This document shows positions 49,525-56,071 of a DNA stretch of 58,638 nucleotides, in pieces. The stretch lies in the NCBI GenBank assembly GCA_002360635.1, contig DEQW01000001.1, forward strand, positions 563,227 to 621,864, written 5' to 3'. The notes below the pieces were generated by a model, which was not told the DNA's origin, ran no database searches, and worked only from the letters and a program-made list of their open reading frames with translations. This DNA is from Flavobacteriaceae bacterium UBA3356. GTDB taxonomy: Bacteria; Bacteroidota; Bacteroidia; Flavobacteriales; Flavobacteriaceae. Numbering within the stretch: the stretch's first letter is position 1; every line of letters starts with the position of its first letter. Both the position numbers and the translations under genes were made by a program.

Positions 49525-50246
49525 GGACATTAGTTATAGGTGATATACACGGCGGATTTAAAGGATTAAAACAGGTATTTGATGGTATGGAGTTTAAGCC
49601 TGACGACCGTTTTATTTTTGTAGGTGATTATGTAGACGGCTGGAGTGAAAGCGCTGAAACCATTTCATTTTTAATCGATTTTTCTGAAAAATATGAATGT
49701 GTTTTCATCCGTGGTAATCACGATGCTTTGCTCTATAATTTTCTGAAAAAAGGCGACAACAACCCTACTTGGCTGCAACACGGTGGTGAGTCCAGTAAGA
49801 AAAGCTATGAAAACCTTTCCGAAGGGGAAATTGAAGCACATATTAACTTCCTCGAAAATCTACAAAATTACTTTGTAGATGAAGAAAACCGCCTTTATTT
49901 ACACGCCGGATTTACCAATCTTCACGGTCCTGAATATGAATACTATCCAAATATGGTGTATTGGGATAGAACATTATGGGAAATGGTCTGTGCACTCGAT
50001 AATTCTATTTCAGAAGACAGTGACAATTACCCAAAAAGGTTAAAACTTTATAAAGAAATCTATATTGGCCACACTCCTGTTACTCGCGTCGGCTTTTCGA
50101 AACCCGCTAACTTTGCCAATGTATGGAACGTAGATACCGGAGCGGCATTTAAAGGAACTGTTTCAGTAATAGACGCTGACACTAAGGAGATTTGGCAGAG
50201 CGATCCTGTCTGGCAACTTTACCCAAATGAAAGCGGCAGAAATTAA
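49521..50246 (+). CDS. Calcineurin-like metallophosphatase
   Basis: A 241-residue protein of the bacterial PPP-type Ser/Thr phosphatase group. The metal-binding motifs are all there: GDIHGG (D8, H10), GDYVDGW (D36), GNHD (N66, H67, D68), plus LHAGF and GHTPVTRVGF for the last two histidines. Possible substrates are phosphoproteins or dinucleoside polyphosphates. Its start overlaps the zinc-ribbon gene stop by four bases, so translation is coupled, tying it to the SPFH pair. Confidence 0.9.
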   Translation: MRTLVIGDIHGGFKGLKQVFDGMEFKPDDRFIFVGDYVDGWSESAETISFLIDFSEKYECVFIRGNHDALLYNFLKKGDNNPTWLQHGGESSKKSYENLSEGEIEAHINFLENLQNYFVDEENRLYLHAGFTNLHGPEYEYYPNMVYWDRTLWEMVCALDNSISEDSDNYPKRLKLYKEIYIGHTPVTRVGFSKPANFANVWNVDTGAAFKGTVSVIDADTKEIWQSDPVWQLYPNESGRN

Positions 50247-50347
50247 GACTGTTTTGGGATAGTTTTATTTGTTGCTTTGTATCTTTACAAGTAGAGTAAA
50301 GTGAAGTTTTCTTCAGAAAAAACACCACATCTAAAATTACAATACCA

Positions 50348-51337
50348 ATGATTCTTAAAAATAAACGTCTTGAAGTCATGAAAACGGTTGAAAAATCAGT
50401 AGATGACTATGTGAAAAATTATTTAATCCCGGTTGAAGAAATTTGGCAGCCAACCGATTTATTGCCAAACCTTCAAAGTGAGAACTATATGGAAGAGCTT
50501 ACCCAAATGCGGGAAGAAGCTAAAGAATTACCGTACGATTTTTGGGTGGTTTTAGTAGGCGATATGGTTACTGAAGAAGCCTTGCCTACCTATGAATCTT
50601 GGTTAATGGACATGGAAGGCGTGGATCAACACGGCCGTGATGGCTGGTCCAAATGGATACGACAGTGGACGGGTGAAGAAAACCGTCACGGAGATACGCT
50701 AAACAAGTATCTATATCTCTGTGGAAGAGTAAACATGCGCGAGATAGAAATCACAACCCATCATCTTATTAACGATGGTTTTGATATTGGTACGGGGCGG
50801 GATCCTTACCGTAATTTTGTTTACACTAGCTTTCAAGAATTGGCTACCAATATTTCGCATAAACGCGTAGGACAATTGGCCAGAAAGAAAGATAATAGAA
50901 TGCTCGCTAAAATGTGTAAGCTTATTTCAGGAGATGAAATGCGCCACCATTTAGCCTACCGCGAGTTTGTAAAAACTATTTTGGAATACGATGCCAGTGA
51001 AATGATTCTCGCTTATGAAGATATGATGAAAAAGAAAATTGTGATGCCCGCACAGTTTTTACGGGAATCCGGTGAAGGACTTGCTTCTGCGTTTGAAAAC
51101 TTCTCAAATGCAGCACAACGATTGGGTGTTTATACTACGTTCGATTATATCGATATTATGGAAAAGCTGAACAGTTATTGGCAGATAGACAAGTTGAATT
51201 CATTAACGGATGAAGCTGAAAAAGCCCGTGATTATTTAATGAAGCTTCCAGATAGGATGAAACGTATTGCCAACCGAATTTCCATACCGCAAGATCAAAC
51301 ACAGTTTAAGTGGGTGGAGAATAATGGAATTGTTTAA
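50348..51337 (+). CDS. Acyl-ACP desaturase (ferritin-like di-iron)
   Basis: A 329-residue soluble stearoyl-ACP-type desaturase introducing a double bond into acyl-ACP chains. Di-iron ligands: E76 in TEEALPTYE, E-E-N-R-H at 110-114 (E111, H114), E164 in FQELAT, and D-E-M-R-H at 196-200 (E197, H200). The order and spacing fit the family. It probably sets membrane unsaturation. A TATCTTTA box at 50280-50287 lies 60 bases before the ATG. It converges with the ALDH gene over repeat locus E. Confidence 0.93.
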   Translation: MILKNKRLEVMKTVEKSVDDYVKNYLIPVEEIWQPTDLLPNLQSENYMEELTQMREEAKELPYDFWVVLVGDMVTEEALPTYESWLMDMEGVDQHGRDGWSKWIRQWTGEENRHGDTLNKYLYLCGRVNMREIEITTHHLINDGFDIGTGRDPYRNFVYTSFQELATNISHKRVGQLARKKDNRMLAKMCKLISGDEMRHHLAYREFVKTILEYDASEMILAYEDMMKKKIVMPAQFLRESGEGLASAFENFSNAAQRLGVYTTFDYIDIMEKLNSYWQIDKLNSLTDEAEKARDYLMKLPDRMKRIANRISIPQDQTQFKWVENNGIV

Positions 51338-51367
51338 AAGAGAGGACAGACCGCTTCGCTAAGAGAA

Positions 51368-51480
51368 AATAGAATATAGAAGCATTACAAAAGAAAAAGT
51401 CCGCTACGTAAATAGCGGACTTTTCTGTCTATAATCTATACTCTAACAGTCCCGATTTTTATCGGGTTCTATATTCTATT
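51368..51480. repeat. Dispersed repeat locus E (nested inverted repeat)
   Basis: Perfect 14-base outer arms AATAGAATATAGAA (51368-51381) and TTCTATATTCTATT (51467-51480) enclose a GC-rich hairpin (51395-51424). A CCCGATTTTTATCGGG hairpin (51451-51466) touches the right arm. The plan is that of loci B and C with unrelated arm sequences. It lies between two convergent genes. Confidence 0.85.
51395..51424. terminator. Bidirectional intrinsic terminator
   Basis: AAAAGTCCGCTA (51395-51406) pairs with TAGCGGACTTTT (51413-51424) around a six-base loop, giving a T-run on either strand. It serves the desaturase gene (plus) and the ALDH gene (minus), and forms the inner hairpin of repeat locus E. Confidence 0.88.
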
Positions 51481-51481
51481 C

Positions 51482-53035
51482 TTACAAATCAAACTTGATT
51501 CCTTGCGCTAATGGCAATTCAGTTGTGTAGTTGATTGTGTTGGTTTGTCTTCTCATGTACACTTTCCAAGCATCACTACCACTCTCGCGACCGCCTCCGG
51601 TTTCTTTTTCACCACCAAAAGCACCACCAATTTCAGCACCAGAAGTACCAATGTTTACGTTGGCAATACCGCAATCTGATCCTTCTACAGAAAGAAAACG
51701 CTCTGCTTCACGTAGATTATTGGTCATAATAGCTGAAGAAAGCCCTTGACGAACTCCGTTTTGCAATTCCAATGCGTTTGATACATCACCTTTGTACTTC
51801 ATAATATAAAGCACAGGTGCAAATGTTTCGTGTTGCACAATCTCAAAGTGGTTTTCCGCTTCAGCAATGGCTGGTTTTACGTAGCATCCGCTTTCGTAAC
51901 CTTCACCTTCTAAAACGCCACCTTCAACTAAAACAGTACCACCTTCTTCAACTACTTTATCCAATGCACGTTGATAGTTTTTTACGGCATCTTTATCGAT
52001 AAGAGGGCCTACATGATTGTTTTCGTCTAATGGGTTCCCTATTTTAATTTGCTTGTAAGCATCTACAACAGCGCTTTTCACCTTGTCATACACATCTTCG
52101 TGCACAATTAAACGACGGGTTGAAGTACAACGTTGTCCACATGTTCCTACAGCACCAAATACGGCACCAATTACTGTATTTTTAATATTTGCATCTGGCG
52201 TTACAATGATTGCATTGTTTCCACCAAGCTCTAATAACGTTTTGCCTAAGCGGCCAGCAACTTCTTTAGCTACAATTTTCCCCATTCGGGTAGAACCAGT
52301 AGCAGAAATTAAAGGAACTCTTTCGTCTTTTGTCATCATTTCACCTACAGTATAATCTCCTGTAATTAAACAAGAAATTCCTTCAGGTACGCCGTTTTCA
52401 GAAAATACGCGCGCAGCAATATTTTGACAAGCAACAGATGTTAATGGGGTTTTTTCTGAACCTTTCCAAATACAAGCATCTCCACAAACCCACGCTAAAG
52501 CTGTATTCCAGCTCCAAACAGCTACAGGGAAGTTGAAAGCTGAAATAATACCAACTACTCCAAGAGGATGGTATTGCTCATACATTCTGTGTCCTGGACG
52601 CTCACTGTGCATGGTTAAACCGTGTAACTGGCGGGACAATCCAACTGCAAAATCACAGATATCGATCATTTCCTGTACTTCTCCCAAACCTTCTTGGTAA
52701 CTTTTTCCCATTTCATAAGAAACTAGCTTTCCTAATGGTTCTTTTAGGCGACGTAGTTCGTCATTAAATTTTCTTACAATTTCTCCGCGTTGTGGTGCAG
52801 GAAGGGTTCTCCATTCTTTAAAGCCTTCTGTTGCTGTAGAAATTACTTTTTCGTAATCCTCTTTAGTGGTAGCAGAAACTTTTCCGATCAGTTTTCCGTC
52901 TACTGGGGAATAAGAAGCTATTTCTTCTCCGCTGGAAAACCAGTTTGCACCGGTTGAAGTCCCGTTATTTGTTTCGTTTAATCCTAATTCTTTCAATGCT
53001 TCTTCAATCCCGAAGCTTGTGGCTACTGTTGACAT
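51482..53035 (-). CDS. ALDH7-type aldehyde dehydrogenase
   Basis: A 517-residue aldehyde dehydrogenase close to the ALDH7A1/AmaB group (alpha-aminoadipic semialdehyde dehydrogenase of lysine degradation). The catalytic cysteine is C303 in GTCGQRCTSTRR; the general-base glutamate is in LLELGGNNAI (about 269); NAD binding includes ISATGSTRMG. SAFNFPVAVWSWN and GGEKETGGGRESGSDAWKVYMRRQT are ALDH7 marks. The upstream neighbour is 3-hydroxyanthranilate dioxygenase, so an aminomuconate semialdehyde substrate is a lesser alternative, but the sequence favours ALDH7. Confidence 0.92.
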   Translation of the reverse strand: MSTVATSFGIEEALKELGLNETNNGTSTGANWFSSGEEIASYSPVDGKLIGKVSATTKEDYEKVISTATEGFKEWRTLPAPQRGEIVRKFNDELRRLKEPLGKLVSYEMGKSYQEGLGEVQEMIDICDFAVGLSRQLHGLTMHSERPGHRMYEQYHPLGVVGIISAFNFPVAVWSWNTALAWVCGDACIWKGSEKTPLTSVACQNIAARVFSENGVPEGISCLITGDYTVGEMMTKDERVPLISATGSTRMGKIVAKEVAGRLGKTLLELGGNNAIIVTPDANIKNTVIGAVFGAVGTCGQRCTSTRRLIVHEDVYDKVKSAVVDAYKQIKIGNPLDENNHVGPLIDKDAVKNYQRALDKVVEEGGTVLVEGGVLEGEGYESGCYVKPAIAEAENHFEIVQHETFAPVLYIMKYKGDVSNALELQNGVRQGLSSAIMTNNLREAERFLSVEGSDCGIANVNIGTSGAEIGGAFGGEKETGGGRESGSDAWKVYMRRQTNTINYTTELPLAQGIKFDL

Positions 53036-53131
53036 ATTTAAATAAGATTTTGTTCGCTATTTTTAATAAATGCGAAGGTACGTAATCGAAGTTAGAATTT
53101 GAAATTAAAGGTATTAACTTAAAATGAAGTG

Positions 53132-53668
53132 TTAATCTGCAGTAAAACGGTCATCGGTCTCCATTACGGTACCGCAATTATCGCATGTACGCAGTTCTTT
53201 TGAATTATAGAAGTGTTTAAAATGTTTAAGAAAATCTTTTTCAATATCATCTAATTCAAAATAGACTTCATATAATTTATTGTTGCAGTTATCGCAAAAC
53301 CAAAGCAGTCCATCTTTTCCTTCAAGGTCTTTACGTTTTCGCTCTACAACCAAGCCAATAGAGTTTTCATGTCGAACAGGGGAATGTGGCACTTTTGCAG
53401 GGTGTAAATACATATCACCTGGGCCTAATTTCATAGTTTTCTTTTCCCCTTCTTCTTGAATATGTACTTCAATTTCGCCTTCCAATTGGTAAAAAAGCTC
53501 TTCGGTTTCGTTATAGTGATAATCTTTACGGGCATTGGGTCCAGCTACGATCATGACAATATAATCGCCAGCATCTTTATAAAGGTTTTTATTGCCCACA
53601 GGGGGCTTAAGTTGTTCCCTGTTTTCTTCTACCCATTTAGTAAGATTAAAAGGTTCTTTAATAGCCAT
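53132..53668 (-). CDS. 3-hydroxyanthranilate 3,4-dioxygenase
   Basis: Opens the ring of 3-hydroxyanthranilate to give the quinolinate precursor in the kynurenine route. 178 residues from ATG 53668 (MAIKEPFNL). The cupin iron ligands are H51, E57 and H95, and a rubredoxin-like second metal site is formed by C125-x2-C128 and C162-x2-C165, as in bacterial HAAO. This suggests the organism can make NAD from tryptophan, or degrade tryptophan. Other kynurenine genes are not in the window. ALDH is next, 96 bases downstream on the same strand. Confidence 0.94.
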   Translation of the reverse strand: MAIKEPFNLTKWVEENREQLKPPVGNKNLYKDAGDYIVMIVAGPNARKDYHYNETEELFYQLEGEIEVHIQEEGEKKTMKLGPGDMYLHPAKVPHSPVRHENSIGLVVERKRKDLEGKDGLLWFCDNCNNKLYEVYFELDDIEKDFLKHFKHFYNSKELRTCDNCGTVMETDDRFTAD

Positions 53669-53727
53669 AGCCGTATTTTTAGTGTTTCCATAAAAATACG
53701 GCAAAAGCTCTAAAGAAAAAAGTGTAA

Positions 53728-54237
53728 TTATTTTTTATAAAAAAGTTGTGTAAAATAATACCTTCCGTCAGGTGCTTGTATTACACCAAACCCAGAATGT
53801 GTATAGCTGCCTTCAATGTTGGCACGGTGACCTGGACTATTTAGCCAAGCATTAACAACTTCTTCGGCCGTAGGATATCCAAAAGCTACATTTTCACCAA
53901 CAATTTTGGCGCCTCTGTCTTTTAATCCTTTTTTTCTAACATCAAAATGATCGTGGTTGATTTCCTCAAGGTCGATCATATAAAAAGTATGGTCTACCGC
54001 ATAGGCAGAAGCATATTGTTGATCGCGCTTAAGGGTTTCAAGGCCTTGTGAGGCCCTGTGTTGATTAACGAGATCTAAAATCTCATTTGCCATTTGCCAA
54101 TCGGTTTCGTTGGCAAGGTTTACATCGATTGAGTAATTTGCAGTTTCTTCTTCAACAACTGCTGTGTCGTCTTTGCTACAAGAACTCACGGTGCAAAATA
54201 ACACCATGGCCAGTAGGCTAGTTTTTAGTAGATTCAT
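53728..54237 (-). CDS. CAP-domain lipoprotein
   Basis: A 169-residue lipoprotein. Lipobox VSSC (C20) follows a signal peptide. A CAP/SCP-like domain is at about 48-168: ANEILDLVNQHRASQGLETLKRDQQYASAYAVDHTFYM, INHDHFDVRKKGL (histidine of the cleft), GENVAFGYPTAEEVVNAWLNSPGHRANIEG and HSGFGVIQAPDGRYYFTQLF. Bacterial CAP proteins are secreted and of mostly unknown activity. A TATATTTG box is at 54276-54283. Confidence 0.92.
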   Translation of the reverse strand: MNLLKTSLLAMVLFCTVSSCSKDDTAVVEEETANYSIDVNLANETDWQMANEILDLVNQHRASQGLETLKRDQQYASAYAVDHTFYMIDLEEINHDHFDVRKKGLKDRGAKIVGENVAFGYPTAEEVVNAWLNSPGHRANIEGSYTHSGFGVIQAPDGRYYFTQLFYKK

Positions 54238-54275
54238 AAGTACGGGGGCATCAAATTTGGGGCATGATGCTGAAT

Positions 54276-54283
54276 CAAATATA
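54276..54283 (-). promoter_or_regulatory. -7 box of the CAP lipoprotein gene
   Basis: The minus strand reads TATATTTG, exact to TAnnTTTG, 38 bases before ATG 54237. No TTG at 17-20 bases upstream; a T-run is present instead. Confidence 0.45.
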
Positions 54284-54443
54284 GAAAAAAACTTACAAAA
54301 AAATACACTTAATCGATTTTATTGTGTATTTAATCGATAATTAACGTTCTTTTTACATTATTGAAACATAGTTAAAAAAGCTGTCAACTTCTATAAACAG
54401 TAGAATTTCCATTATATTAGTACATCCTAAAACTGAACACCTT

Positions 54444-55514
54444 ATGAAAAAAACTTTAACACTTTTAATCGTATTTTTTATGCTTTTCAGCTGTAAAAAT
54501 GAAAAAAATGCATCAGAAAATTCTGATAAATTAACACAAAAAGAGCAAAAAACCGAACCGAATTTCGGAATTGTAATCCATGGAGGAGCAGGAACCATTC
54601 TTAAAAAAAACATGAGCGATTCGCTTGAAAACGCATATAAAGAAAAATTAGAAGAAGCTATTACAGTAGGACATACAGTTTTAAAAAATGGTGGCTCTGC
54701 TATGGAAGCTGTGACAAAAACGATTAATGTTATGGAAAACTCTCCTTTGTTCAATGCTGGAAAAGGAGCTGTATTTACCCACGAGGAAACGAATGAACTA
54801 GATGCATCTGTAATGGATGGTGCTACCTTAAATGCTGGAGCCGTTGCAGGAGTAACCCATATTAAAAACCCAATAGATTTAGCGTTAGCGGTTATGAATA
54901 ATTCCCCACACGTAATGCTCAGCGGAAAGGGAGCCGAACGCTTTGCCGAAGAACAAGGCTTTGAGCTTGTAGACCCCTCATATTTCTACACCGAAAAAAG
55001 GTTTCAATCTTTACAGCGAATCAAAGACAAAGAAAAAGCTGAATTAGATCATGACTCAAATGTTTCATTTGCTGAAGACCCTTTCATTAAAGATTCAAAA
55101 TTTGGTACTGTAGGTTGTGCAGCTCTTGACAAAAACGGAAACTTGGCTGCTGGAACTTCAACTGGAGGAATGACCAACAAACGCTGGAATCGTATTGGCG
55201 ATGCTCCAATCATTGGTGCCGGAACGTATGCCAACAACGCTACTTGTGCAGTGTCTTCAACTGGTTGGGGTGAATATTTTATTCGCGGAATGGTTGCTCA
55301 TGATATTTCAGCGATGATGGAATACAAAGAAGTTACATTACAAGAAGCTGCGGAAGAGGTTATTCAGAAAAAGCTGCCAAACTTAGGTGGCGACGGAGGT
55401 ATTATTGCCATAGATAAAAACGGAAATGTCTCTATGGAATTCAATACCGCTGGTATGTATCGTGCTCATATGAACGCAGAAGGCGATTTAAAAATAGGTA
55501 TTTATAATGAGTAA
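54444..55514 (+). CDS. Isoaspartyl peptidase/L-asparaginase lipoprotein (Ntn hydrolase)
   Basis: A 356-residue precursor of a plant-type asparaginase. A signal peptide with lipobox MLFSC (C17) puts it in the envelope. FGIVIHGGAGTIL (about 48-60) opens the catalytic domain. Autoproteolysis should occur before T222 in FGTVGCAAL, giving alpha and beta chains with T222 as the N-terminal nucleophile. STGGMTNKRWNRIGDAPIIGAGTYA and SSTGWGEYFIRG complete the active site. It would hydrolyse isoaspartyl peptides or L-asparagine. It overlaps the next gene by eight bases. Confidence 0.93.
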   Translation: MKKTLTLLIVFFMLFSCKNEKNASENSDKLTQKEQKTEPNFGIVIHGGAGTILKKNMSDSLENAYKEKLEEAITVGHTVLKNGGSAMEAVTKTINVMENSPLFNAGKGAVFTHEETNELDASVMDGATLNAGAVAGVTHIKNPIDLALAVMNNSPHVMLSGKGAERFAEEQGFELVDPSYFYTEKRFQSLQRIKDKEKAELDHDSNVSFAEDPFIKDSKFGTVGCAALDKNGNLAAGTSTGGMTNKRWNRIGDAPIIGAGTYANNATCAVSSTGWGEYFIRGMVAHDISAMMEYKEVTLQEAAEEVIQKKLPNLGGDGGIIAIDKNGNVSMEFNTAGMYRAHMNAEGDLKIGIYNE

Positions 55515-55818
55515 TAAAGATTCATCGTACTACGCAGTTATCTTTACCAGTCAGCAAACAGAAACCATCGAAGGCTATGATGAAATGGCTCAAACCATGG
55601 AAAACCTTGCAAAACAACAACCAGGGTATTTAGGCATTGAAAGTGCACGTTCAGAAATAGGGATAACCGTAAGTTATTGGGAAAATATTGAAGCCATTAA
55701 AAACTGGAAAACAAACCTAGATCACCAAATGGCTCAAAAACTAGGTAGAAAACAATGGTATGCTTGGTACAAAGTACGAATTTGCAAAGTAGAGCGGGAA
55801 TATGAATTTAATATGTAG
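55507..55818 (+). CDS. Antibiotic biosynthesis monooxygenase-like (ABM) small protein
   Basis: A 103-residue dimeric alpha-beta barrel protein of the ABM/YgiN type: YYAVIFTSQQTETIEGYDEMAQTMENLAKQQPGYLGIESARSE, then VSYWENIEAIKNWKTNLDHQMAQKLGRKQWYAWYKVRI. Family members are small oxygenases or stress proteins that need no cofactor; the name does not imply antibiotic synthesis. The start overlaps the asparaginase stop by eight bases (ATGAGTAA), so translation is coupled despite no clear biochemical tie. Confidence 0.88.
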   Translation: MSNKDSSYYAVIFTSQQTETIEGYDEMAQTMENLAKQQPGYLGIESARSEIGITVSYWENIEAIKNWKTNLDHQMAQKLGRKQWYAWYKVRICKVEREYEFNM

Positions 55819-56071
55819 CCTTTAAATAAAACTATAATCCGCTATCCATTTCTCTTGTGTTCTAAGCTAAATATTGTTAAACTCTTGCTAAATGTTAAAA
55901 TTAAAAATACGAAGCGAAAACGATTCTCCGTTTCATTAAAAGCTCCCTTCCAACATTTTATAAAAAATGAAATCCCCTGAAAACAAGGGTTTTTATGCCT
56001 TTAAAATAGCAACATTTGTTTGTTGTTAGCTCGCATTCTTTTTAATTTTAAGAACACTAAAACCATTAATT
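55819..56071. other. Intergenic region before the alpha-2-macroglobulin gene
   Basis: An AT-rich 253-base gap. Around 55970-55996, CCCCTGAAAACAAGGGTTTTT resembles a short terminator (imperfect stem with a T-run) for the preceding two genes. I see no convincing -7 box and no coding frame. Confidence 0.45.

Noticed and set aside
54300..54345. AATCGAT repeated near 54310 and 54333 as a regulator site.
   Set aside because: Only two short AT-rich copies in a long AT-rich gap; no symmetric arrangement relative to either promoter.
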